64,000 nt of DNA from Saccharomonospora sp. NB11 (GTDB lineage: Bacteria > Actinomycetota > Actinomycetes > Mycobacteriales > Pseudonocardiaceae): assembly GCF_015910535.1 (NCBI RefSeq), contig NZ_JACBJG010000008.1:62001-126000 (forward strand), written 5' to 3'. Shown here piece after piece: positions 1 to 8,100 of this stretch; within the stretch, counting starts at the first letter, position 1, and each line of letters opens with the position of its first letter. The translations under genes and the position numbers were made by a program. The notes below the pieces were generated by a model. That model saw only the letters and a list, made by a program, of their open reading frames with translations. It did not search any database and was not told the DNA's origin.

Positions 1-693
1 GTCGACCCGACCGCGTCCGATCCCATTCCGGATCTGCTCGAGAACGTCATCGGCATCACCCAGTACATCAGCGTCTCGTACTGGGTGGGTCAGGCCATCG
101 ACCTGATCTTCGACGTGAACCCGTTCTCGTGGGTGGCGGAGCAATTCGCGGGTGACTGGGAGAAGGTGCAGAAAGCCGGCGTCGCGATGGAGAAGTTGGG
201 GGAATTCAACGACTCCTTCGCCAACGTCATCACCACCGAATTGAAGAACGTGTCGGCCGATTGGCAGGGGAACGCGTTCGACAGCGCGAACACCTACTTC
301 AGCGAGCTCGCGAAGACCATCGAGGACCAGAAGGCGACGCTGAGCGCGATGGGCCGCGAGTTCAAGCAGACCGCCATCGGCATGTACGAGACGGCGAACT
401 CGATCAAGTCGTTCCTCGAACTGCTGCTGGATCTGCTCATCGCGATCGGCCTGGAGCTGGCAGCGGCAGCCGCGAGCAGCTGGACCGTCATCGGGCCCAT
501 CCTCTCCGGCGCCGCGGCGGCCGCGACCATCAGCAAGGCGCTCGGTGTGTGGGACGACCTGCTCCAGGCACACACCATCGCCTGGAACGCGGTGCAGGGT
601 CTTGTCGGCGTCACCGCCGGCTACCTCAGCACCCTCGGCGACATCGAGAAGCACGCGTTGCCCGAGAGCAACTACGACCACCCGGGGGTGTGA
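1..693 (+). CDS. WXG/ESX-superfamily-like secreted protein, 5' end missing
   Basis: The reading frame is open from base 1, so the true start lies outside the window; the GTG at 85 is only the first internal start codon. The visible 230 residues hold a long helical region with a D-W-Q-G turn (residues 87-90 of the visible frame) between two predicted helices, which is the arrangement of WXG100/ESX (type VII secretion) proteins. A later Ala-rich hydrophobic helix (around nt 410-540) is unlike the minimal 100-aa EsxA fold, so this is probably a longer WXG-domain partner or the N-terminal part of a toxin-type effector family. The next gene starts one base after this stop and is probably co-transcribed. 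The secretion role is inferred from fold pattern only; no toxin catalytic domain is visible. Confidence 0.7.
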   Translation, partial: VDPTASDPIPDLLENVIGITQYISVSYWVGQAIDLIFDVNPFSWVAEQFAGDWEKVQKAGVAMEKLGEFNDSFANVITTELKNVSADWQGNAFDSANTYFSELAKTIEDQKATLSAMGREFKQTAIGMYETANSIKSFLELLLDLLIAIGLELAAAAASSWTVIGPILSGAAAAATISKALGVWDDLLQAHTIAWNAVQGLVGVTAGYLSTLGDIEKHALPESNYDHPGV

Positions 694-694
694 G

Positions 695-1084
695 ATGAGC
701 AGGCCGGACCAGGAACCGATGCTCGACGTCGCCCGAGGCGATGCCGCTCTGTCACGGCACCTCAAGAACTCGCTGACGGTGCTGCGCGACAAGGTGGCCG
801 ACCCCGAGTTCAAAAGCCTCGTCGACGACGTCGTGGCGGGCCGCCGGAGTCTGCGCGACACGGTCACCTCGCCCGCGTTCTCGCGCGCGCTGGACCCGCT
901 GATGGAGCAGGCCGCCGAGCACTACCGCACCCTCTCCGACGAGGAGCGCGAGGAACTTCGTCGCACCGGCGAGCAGCAGTTCGAGCAACTCCGCCGCGAC
1001 GAGGAGGAGCAGGCCGCCGCCGCGCGTGATCGTCGCCGCGACGAGGACGACGAGGACTTCAGCGACCGGAACTGGCTGCGCTGA
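695..1084 (+). CDS. Hypothetical charged helical protein
   Basis: A 129-aa protein starting at an ATG one base after the stop of the WXG-like gene, so the two are likely translated from one mRNA. It is helical, with a very charged C-terminal half rich in Glu, Arg and Gln and an acidic tail (DEDDEDF) before the end. There is no signal peptide or membrane segment. I do not recognise a family. Because of the coupling, a chaperone or regulatory role for the upstream secreted protein is possible, but nothing in the sequence proves it. Confidence 0.7.
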   Translation: MSRPDQEPMLDVARGDAALSRHLKNSLTVLRDKVADPEFKSLVDDVVAGRRSLRDTVTSPAFSRALDPLMEQAAEHYRTLSDEEREELRRTGEQQFEQLRRDEEEQAAAARDRRRDEDDEDFSDRNWLR

Positions 1085-1090
1085 TCGCCC

Positions 1091-2383
1091 TCACATCGCC
1101 CCCACCGGGATGGTGCCGGGTGGTGGGCGCCAGTCCAGCATGAGCAGCGTGGCGTCGTCGTCCATCACACCTCGCTGGTGGTGCAGGACGCCGCGCATCA
1201 CACGCCGGAGGGTCTCGGGCGCGGCGAGGTTCGGCGCCGAGTGCCGTTCGACCAGCGCGACCAACCGGTCGACACCGAACTCGTGTCGGTGCCGGTCCCG
1301 TGCTTCGGGAATGCCGTCGGTGAAGAACAACACGCGGTCACCCGGTTCGAGCTGCTCCCGGCCCACCACGCCGTCGGGCGGCGTTCGGGAGACGCCGAGC
1401 GGGATGCGTGGCGGCGTCCGCAGGCGCTTCACCGCGGTGTTCGCCCGCAGCAGCAGCGGAGCCGGGTGACCGGCGAGCAGGTAGGTGAGCTCGCCGGTCG
1501 CGACGTCGAGCCAGCTCAGGATCGCGGTCACATAGCGCGAGCCGATGGGTCGGTTCTCGGCGACCATCCGATCCGCGCGATGGGCCAACTCGTTCAAGTC
1601 GTGCACCCCACCGCGCCGCGCGTTGCGGATCGCCGCCAACGCGACCGCGCTGGTGAGCCCCGATTGCATGTCGTGTCCGACGCTGTCGAACAACGCGCAG
1701 AACGCCATGTCCTCGTTGATCGCGTAGTCGAACGCGTCACCCCCGACCCGCTCGTGCGGCTCCAACACCACGCTGATCATGACCTGCGAGGACGCGAAGC
1801 TCAGCGGCGGCAGCAGTTGCCAGAGCAGTTCGGCGTCAGCGGTGAAGGGCGCAGCGCGGCGCGCGACGTGCAGGGCGTCGCCGTAGGCGAACTTCGTGGC
1901 GACCACCTGCCCGAGCAACCCCGCGAGCGACACACACCGGTCGCGCACGGTCGCGTCGTGCGGGTCGAGCGCCGGAGGCAACCCGAGACAGACCACGCCG
2001 ATCCGTTCGGTGCCGTCGACCATCGGCACCCAGAGCTCGGTGCGCCCGTCGGGTGCCGACCGCGACAGCGGTTCCTGGAGTTGATAGACGCGGCCCGCGA
2101 GCGAACCGTCCACCGTCGCGGGCAGGCGGTCGTTCGCGCCGAGCGGGGTGAGCGTGCGCTGCCCGTGGTCGACGAGGTAGAGCGCGGCGGTCATGCCCAG
2201 CCGACGGACGACGTCGTCACAGATGCGCCCGACCTCGGGTCCCGACGCACTGTGCGTGGCCTCGACGATTCCGGCGACGACCTCCCACCACTCGCCCGGC
2301 TCCACCACCTTCGCCGCGTACCCGCGCGGACCGTGCCGAAACGCCGTGGTCGACCGACCCCAGCACGATGACTCGACCCGCAC
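1091..2383 (-). CDS. GAF/SpoIIE-type PP2C serine phosphatase
   Basis: A 430-aa cytoplasmic protein. Residues about 30-170 look like a GAF sensory domain; residues about 190-420 form a SpoIIE/RsbU-type PP2C phosphatase with the metal-binding motifs RVGGDAFDY, FDSVGHDM, FFTDG and a C-terminal DDDATLL. Proteins of this type dephosphorylate anti-sigma-factor antagonists in stress sigma-factor partner-switching pathways. No anti-sigma or antagonist gene is adjacent, so the partner is unknown. The GTG start at 2383 is chosen because an AGGA lies about 10 nt upstream; it leaves about 40 bp to the divergent ArsC-family gene. The GAF assignment is weaker than the phosphatase assignment. Confidence 0.85.
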   Translation of the reverse strand: MRVESSCWGRSTTAFRHGPRGYAAKVVEPGEWWEVVAGIVEATHSASGPEVGRICDDVVRRLGMTAALYLVDHGQRTLTPLGANDRLPATVDGSLAGRVYQLQEPLSRSAPDGRTELWVPMVDGTERIGVVCLGLPPALDPHDATVRDRCVSLAGLLGQVVATKFAYGDALHVARRAAPFTADAELLWQLLPPLSFASSQVMISVVLEPHERVGGDAFDYAINEDMAFCALFDSVGHDMQSGLTSAVALAAIRNARRGGVHDLNELAHRADRMVAENRPIGSRYVTAILSWLDVATGELTYLLAGHPAPLLLRANTAVKRLRTPPRIPLGVSRTPPDGVVGREQLEPGDRVLFFTDGIPEARDRHRHEFGVDRLVALVERHSAPNLAAPETLRRVMRGVLHHQRGVMDDDATLLMLDWRPPPGTIPVGAM

Positions 2384-2424
2384 CCGGCATCCTGAGCACG
2401 ACCGGACGGAAGGGGATCACGGAC

Positions 2425-2796
2425 GTGGAGATCTGGATCAACCCGGCGTGCTCGAAATGTGCCTCGGCGTTGTCGTTGCTGGATGCCGAGGGCGCCGACT
2501 ACACGATCCGCCACTACCTGCAGGACCCGCCCACCGCGGCCGAACTCGACGACGTGCTGCGCAAACTGGGGCTGGAGCCGTGGGACATCGCGCGCCTCGG
2601 CGAACCCGCCGCCGACCGGCTGGGGCTGGCGACGTGGCCCCGCGACGACGACCATCGCGCGCGTTGGCTCGATGCGCTCGCCACCGAGCCGACGCTGATC
2701 CAACGCCCCATCATCACCGCCGACGACACCGCCGTGGTGGGCCGCTCGCCCGACGCGGTGCGCTCGATGCTGCGCACCGGACAGGAGAACGCATGA
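2425..2796 (+). CDS. ArsC/Spx-family (arsenate reductase-like) protein
   Basis: A 123-aa thioredoxin-fold protein of the glutaredoxin-type ArsC family. The N-terminal motif NPACSKCASAL contains the redox cysteine (plus a second Cys in a CxxC arrangement), and the C-terminal QRPII carries the arginine that contacts arsenate or substrate in this family. A longer frame begins at ATG 2368, but GTG 2425 is preferred: it has GGAAGGGG upstream and places the family's first beta strand (EIWINP) at the N-terminus. The stop overlaps the start of the following hydrolase (ATGA), so the pair is co-translated. No arsenite pump or ArsR is near, so a true role in arsenic resistance is unproven; many relatives have unknown substrates. 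Confidence 0.85.
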   Translation: MEIWINPACSKCASALSLLDAEGADYTIRHYLQDPPTAAELDDVLRKLGLEPWDIARLGEPAADRLGLATWPRDDDHRARWLDALATEPTLIQRPIITADDTAVVGRSPDAVRSMLRTGQENA

Positions 2797-3557
2797 CGCC
2801 GCACCACGAGGTCACCGGCCCGGACACCGGCGAGGTCGTCGCGCTGGCCGGGTCCATCGGCAGCACCCTGAGCATGTGGGACCCGCAGGTGCCGCGACTG
2901 ATGGAGGCGGGTCTGCGCGTGGTCCGCTTCGACCACCGCGGACACGGCCGTTCCCCGGTGCCGGACGGCCCCAGCTCGCTCGCCGACCTCGCGGGCGACG
3001 TCGTCGACCTGCTCGACCACCTGGACGTCGACCGCGCGCACCTGGTGGGACTGTCGCTGGGCGGCATGATCGGCATGTGGCTGGCCGCCCACGAGCCGTC
3101 GCGCCTCGACCGACTCGTCCTGTGCTGCACGTCGGCCAAACTCGGCACCCCGCGCATGTGGCAGGAGCGCGCCCGACAGGCCGTCACCGAGGGCATGACC
3201 ACCATCGCCGACGGCAGCCTGCGACGCTGGTTCACCCCGGCCTGGCTCGCCGCCAACCCGACCCGCGCCGAGGAGTTCCACCGCATGACGGCCACGGTGC
3301 CCGCCCAGGGCTACGCGTCGTGCTGCGCCGCTATCGGCGACATGGACCTCCGCGACGCCCTGCCGTCGATCACCGCGCCGACGCTGGTGATCGCAGGCGC
3401 CGACGACCCCGCCACCCCACCCGACCACGCCCACCAGATCGCCGACCGCATCCCGGGCGCGAGGCTGGAAGTCGTGGCCGGAGCGGCGCACCTGGGCAAC
3501 GTGGAGCAACCGGAGGCCTTCGGGAGGCTGATCGTGGAGCACCTCACGGCGGGGTGA
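2793..3557 (+). CDS. Alpha/beta hydrolase, 3-oxoadipate enol-lactonase-like
   Basis: A 254-aa alpha/beta hydrolase. The nucleophile elbow GLSLGGMIG, an acid-bearing strand VIAGADDPATPP and the late GAAHLGNVEQP histidine give a complete Ser-Asp-His triad; FDHRGHGRS supplies the oxyanion-region motif. The closest family by pattern is PcaD (3-oxoadipate enol-lactonase of the beta-ketoadipate pathway), but no other pca gene is in the window, so the substrate remains open. The ATG at 2793 overlaps the stop of the ArsC-family gene by 4 bp, indicating translational coupling. Confidence 0.85.
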   Translation: MTPHHEVTGPDTGEVVALAGSIGSTLSMWDPQVPRLMEAGLRVVRFDHRGHGRSPVPDGPSSLADLAGDVVDLLDHLDVDRAHLVGLSLGGMIGMWLAAHEPSRLDRLVLCCTSAKLGTPRMWQERARQAVTEGMTTIADGSLRRWFTPAWLAANPTRAEEFHRMTATVPAQGYASCCAAIGDMDLRDALPSITAPTLVIAGADDPATPPDHAHQIADRIPGARLEVVAGAAHLGNVEQPEAFGRLIVEHLTAG

Positions 3558-3662
3558 GGGAGCGTGTCACCCGTTTTGGTGAAGGGTGGTCGTTGTCTCC
3601 GGGAGTGTCGGGGCGCCTGACTACGGTCGCCGCTGCGACAGCTCGACGCATCTGGGGGCGAG

Positions 3663-4331
3663 ATGGGTGGGTACAACCCGAACCAACCGCGAGACAGCAG
3701 AGGCCGCTGGACGAAGGGACTGGCAGGGCCGGTCGTGGGCGCCACGATGGTGGCCACTGTCATGGCGACTCCGCTTGGCACTGGTGTGACAGCGGGCGGT
3801 GGTGCGCTGACCGCGGAGTCGTCCTTCGTCCAGGTCTCGCGAAGTGTCCTGACCAAGGCGAAACAGGCTGCGAAGAAAGGAAAACGAAGCGCCACGTGGA
3901 AGCGGCTCGATCTGCGAGAGGCCAAACGAAAGTTGGGGCGTGCCGGCCAGTGTGCTGCGTACTCGTACGGTCAGGTACAACGCTTCCTCGCAACCACGCC
4001 CTGTCGGTCGTTGCGTCGAGTCCTGTACGTCCTCGACGGCAGCAACGGTGACAGGGTCGTGGTGTCGGTGTCGTGGGTACGGATGCGCAGTGTCGAGGCG
4101 GCGCGGAGGCTGCAAGACCTCGTCGACGTGCACGGCACCGGGAACATCCGACCACTTCCCGGAGCTCTTGTGGGGGAGGGCCGCATCAACTGGACCGGGT
4201 GGAACTACGACTCCACCCGGTCGGGCAAGCAGGTCACCATCGCTGAGGTCGAGCCGTTGAGAGGCCGACCGAGCGCCGCGTACATGGACGACGTCGCCGA
4301 GGTAGCCGCGCAGTTTCCCCGACCTCGGTGA
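3663..4331 (+). CDS. Hypothetical protein with one membrane segment
   Basis: A 222-aa protein starting at ATG 3663 with GGGGGCGAG just upstream. The N-terminus carries the motif GYNPNQPRDSRGRWTKG, a short basic, Asn/Pro-rich signature that I associate with actinobacterial and phage minor virion-type proteins, followed by a small-residue hydrophobic stretch (about residues 22-48) that could be a membrane span or signal anchor. The C-terminal half is soluble and mixed alpha/beta, with no catalytic motif I can name. It is the last gene before the defence island. I do not assign a function. Confidence 0.65.
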   Translation: MGGYNPNQPRDSRGRWTKGLAGPVVGATMVATVMATPLGTGVTAGGGALTAESSFVQVSRSVLTKAKQAAKKGKRSATWKRLDLREAKRKLGRAGQCAAYSYGQVQRFLATTPCRSLRRVLYVLDGSNGDRVVVSVSWVRMRSVEAARRLQDLVDVHGTGNIRPLPGALVGEGRINWTGWNYDSTRSGKQVTIAEVEPLRGRPSAAYMDDVAEVAAQFPRPR

Positions 4332-4875
4332 GGTGATCTCGTTCCCGGGGATACCGTCGTGTTCGTGCGCGCGGGGTCTCTAGCGACGCCTTGGTCAGAT
4401 GCTGGCCTTCCCGCTGAGTTCGTCGACGGGTCGGATGCGGTCCTCGCCTCGTCTTGTGGAGCGTGTGTCACCCCGGCCCCTAGTCAGGCGTGCCCGCCGT
4501 AGCGATAGGTCGAATGTCACGGCAATGGCCGTAGTCGTCGTTGCTGGTGTACAGGACGGGTCAACGATGAGCTGTTCATTCGCCTCACGACGAGGCTTCG
4601 TGCCGCTGCGGGGAAAACGGCGTTTGGGCCGGAGAACGTCTGATGTAGTGCGCCCACAAAGCGCCGCCTCGCGTCGTCGTGTGACGAGGTACAGGTGGGC
4701 TCCTGATCGTGATCGGGAAGGGTGACCGCGACTTGCGCGGGGGAACTTGGTCTGTGGCGCCCGTATAGTCCATGATGTGTCACGATGGGTTAACCGTTGT
4801 AACTACGCGCCACGGTGCGGTGTGACGAGGTTGCCCTTTTGGTCTACGCGCGTGGGCATCGTCTTATGGGGGCGA
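4332..4875. other. Long intergenic stretch, no convincing gene
   Basis: About 540 bp without a supported gene. Open frames occur on both strands (for example 4399-4725 + and 4517-4783 -), but they are Arg/Ser-rich, lack ribosome binding sites and show no family pattern. The composition is less GC-rich than the flanking core genes. The only regulatory-looking element is the GGGAAC ... TATAGT pair near 4741-4769. This marks the left side of the defence island; no attachment site, tRNA or integrase is visible. Confidence 0.5.
4741..4769 (+). promoter_or_regulatory. Possible promoter of the defence operon
   Basis: TATAGT (4764-4769) matches the -10 consensus at five of six positions. GGGAAC lies 17 bp upstream (4741-4746), a -35 typical of ECF-type sigma factors rather than the housekeeping TTGACA. 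It lies about 105 bp before the first micro-ORF. The assignment rests on consensus match only. Confidence 0.3.
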
Positions 4876-4938
4876 ATGATGTCGGAGAAGTACTCGGCGG
4901 GCATGCGTGGTCGTTCCGGCCATAAGCGGGCCAAGTGA
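4876..4938 (+). CDS. Micro-ORF, 20-residue basic peptide
   Basis: Tandem ATG codons (4876 and 4879) follow a GGGGG stretch (4868-4872) and open a 20-codon frame ending at 4938. The peptide is strongly basic (SGHKRAK at its end). Its stop overlaps the GTG of the next small frame (GTGA), which suggests translational coupling and argues that it is used. It could be a leader peptide for the operon. An in-frame extension upstream to 4747 exists but crosses the putative promoter. Coding is inferred from the overlap, not from homology. Confidence 0.35.
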   Translation: MMSEKYSAGMRGRSGHKRAK

Positions 4939-5102
4939 ACCCTCATCCGTTCCGGGTTTCGCTCCGTCGGCTAGGCGTGGTCGCGAGCACCGAACCAAGC
5001 GCCCTCCCCAGCTGTCCGGACTCGTCGATTGCGCTTCCTGACGGAGACGACGATCAGTCGCTCTCTGCGGAGCTGTTGCGAATGGGCGGCGACAACCGAT
5101 GA
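4935..5102 (+). CDS. Small acidic hypothetical protein of the defence operon
   Basis: A 55-codon frame from GTG 4935, overlapping the preceding micro-ORF by 4 bp (GTGA) and ending 42 bp before the kinase-helicase gene. The N-terminus is basic (MNPHPFRVSLRRLG); the C-terminal half is acidic (ALPDGDDDQSLSAELL) and predicted helical. No family is recognised. Position and overlap suggest a real accessory gene of the three-gene defence operon. Its small size means the evidence is positional only. Confidence 0.45.
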   Translation: MNPHPFRVSLRRLGVVASTEPSALPSCPDSSIALPDGDDDQSLSAELLRMGGDNR

Positions 5103-5144
5103 AGCCACAGAGTGCGCTCCCGCATCAAGTTCTAGGAGGCGTTG

Positions 5145-8100
5145 TTGTCAGAGCGACCGCGGATCGTAGCTGGTCGGTTTCGTCTGCTCGAGGCGATCGG
5201 CAAGGGCAACATGGGCGAGGTGTATCGCGCTGAGGACCACGGGGCGGGAGATGGCGGCGCACACGTCGTCGCTGTGAAGCTGATATCGCGCACGCGGTCC
5301 GGCGCGCACATCGACTCGCTTGCCGGGACGAAACTCGCGGAGCGTTTTGGGCGGGAGGTGCGGATCATGCGCCTCCTCGACCACCCGAACCTGCCTCGCC
5401 TCCTCGACGGCGGCGTCGACGGTGAGGGACTTCCCTACTTGGCGATGGAGTTCCTGGACGGCAGGACCCTACGTGATCTGGTTGCTGATGCCCCGCGATT
5501 GCCCGTCGCCTGGGTTGTGGCGTTGGGGGCGCAGATCGCAAATGGATTGGCGGGGGCGCATGCCGAAAATGTCGTTCACCGTGATCTCAAGCCAGCCAAT
5601 GTGATGTTGGCGCGTGGGGGTCTGGTTAAGGTCATGGATTTCGGCATCGGGCGTATCGCCGATGACGACGAAGCCACGCGCCTCACCAGCACCGGTGTCA
5701 CGGTAGGAACAGCACGTTACATGGCACCCGAGCAGTTCCGTGGCTCGGCGGTCGGCCCGGCAGCCGACCTTTACGCACTGGGGTGCGTGCTGTTCGAGTT
5801 GCTCACGGGCGTCCCGCCGTTCCACAGTGAGTCGGCGCATGGACTCGGTCACAAACACCTAAATGAAGATCCGCCGCCGCTGCGTCCCCTCCGGGCCGAC
5901 GTGCCGGTGCAGTTGGCCAGACTGATCAATCGCTTGCTTGCGAAGGATCCGGCAGACCGTCCCGTGGACGCAGGGGCCGTCCGTGACGCCCTTCTGGCAG
6001 AAAGCGAGGTCGCGGGGGAACGAACCGTACTGGGTTGGGAAGAGTTCAACCCGGTGTCTCGGCTCACCGAGCTTCGAGCACCCGACGTTTCGGTGACACA
6101 CTCGACGATGGATGCGAAACCTGAGGCGAGGACGGGCATGGACATCTTCGGCGTGCACCGTAGGTTGATCGATGACTACCGAGCTTTCACCGAGGGCGGA
6201 ACCGTCATTCGTGACCAGCGGATCGCCGCGTTCGTTCGTGAGGACCTCGACGCCAAATCGCAGTGGCCGGACCCGTGGCTTTCGCTGAACCCGTTCTTCG
6301 ACTCGGGTGGCACTGTATCGGAACTCGTCAGGGACGGTGTGCTCCACGCAGAGTGCGCGCGCATTTTCCAGACCTGCAAGACCGAGGGTGGCACGGTGTG
6401 CGACGGTCGGCCTCTCGCGTTTCACCGGCACCAACGTGAGGCGATCGACGTGGCGCGTACCGGCGAGTCCTACGTCCTCACCACGGGAACCGGCTCTGGT
6501 AAGTCTCTGTCCTACCTCGTGCCTATTGTGGACACCGTGCTCCGGGCCCGCGAGCAGGAGGGGCCGCATGCGGAGAAGCGGGTTCGCGCAATCATCGTCT
6601 ACCCGATGAATGCGCTGGCCAACAGCCAGCTCAAGGAGCTGGACAAGTTCCTGCTCGACGGTTACGGGCCCGACAGGCAGCCGGTCACTTACGCCCGTTA
6701 CACCGGGCAGGAGAGCGAGGAACGGCGCAGGGAGATCCAGAACAATCCTCCGGACATCCTGCTCACCAACTACGTGATGTTGGAGCTGATGCTCACGAGG
6801 CCTGACGACCGGCGTTCGCTGATCAGGATGGCCACCGGCTTGGAGTTCCTCGTTTTCGACGAGTTGCACACCTACCGTGGCCGCCAGGGCGCAGACGTGG
6901 CGTTGCTGATCCGCCGAGTCCGTGAGGCCTGTCGAGCCGAAAATCTGCAGTGTGTGGGCACCTCGGCCACTATGTCTAGCGAGGGCACGGAGGAAGACCG
7001 CCGTGCAGTGGTCGCGCGAGTCGCTTCCACTCTGTTCGGCACGGCCGTACCTCCTGCGAACGTCATTGGCGAGACGTTGGTTCGCGCGACCGCTGAGCCG
7101 CTCGACACGGTGCCCGCCGGGCGGCTTCGAACACTCGACGCGCCACGGGCATACGCAGATTTGGTGGCCGATCCGCTGGCGCGCTGGATCGAAACTCGCT
7201 TCGGTCTGGCCACAGAAAAGAACACGGGCAAGCTGGTCCGGCAGCGTCCCGCGAGGATCGAGGATGCGGCGGCTGAGTTGGCGGCCGACAGCGGCGTGCC
7301 CGAGGACACCTGTGCTGAAGCCATCCGCCGCACTCTGGAAGCCGGTTCGCAGGCAAGGCACCCGGAGACTGGCCGCCCACTGTTCGCCTTCCGACTGCAC
7401 CAATTCCTCTCCAAGGGAGACACAGTATATGTGACCTTGGAGGATAAGGAGACTCGTCACCTGACCCGCGATTACCAGCGGGTCCAGCCTGGGTCGAACG
7501 GTAAGATCTTGATGCCTCTGGCGTTCTGCCGCGAATGCGGGCAGGAGTACCTGACGGTGTGGCGAAAGACCGGCCCGAACGGCATTGTCTACGAACCACG
7601 ACGGGATACCGCCGCGACTGGTGGCCGGGAAGGCGACGGCTACCTCTACATCGACCCCGACCGCCCTTGGCCGAGCACGACGGAAGAAGCGATCGAAGAC
7701 CGGCGTCTGCCCGAGTCGTGGTTGGACGTCGACGACCGCGGTGTCGAGATGGTGCGCGACTCATACCGCAAGAGGCTGCCGCAATCCGTCACCGTGGACG
7801 TCTATGGGAACGAAGGCAAGGGAGACCTGGTCGCTGCGTTCTTCCCGGCACCGTTTCGATTCTGTCTGCATTGTGCGGTGAGCTACGAGCAGGTCCGAGG
7901 GAAAGACTTCGCGAAGTTGGCGACGCTGGGGCAAGAAGGACGCTCGTCGGCGACATCGTTGGTGTCGGCTTCCATAGTCAGTTCGCTCAAGCAGGCCCCG
8001 GCCGACGCATTGGACGACAAGGCCCGCAAGTTGCTCACATTCGTGGACAACCGGCAGGACGCGTCGTTGCAGGCCGGTCACTTCAACGACTTCGTACAGA

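Noticed and set aside
3567-3582. Inverted repeat TCACC-N6-GGTGA after the alpha/beta hydrolase
   Set aside because: Five-bp arms are expected by chance in this composition and there is no T-run; not enough for a terminator call.
4399-4725. 108-codon frame in the gap before the micro-ORFs
   Set aside because: Arg/Ser-rich with no initiation signal; an equally long frame exists on the other strand.
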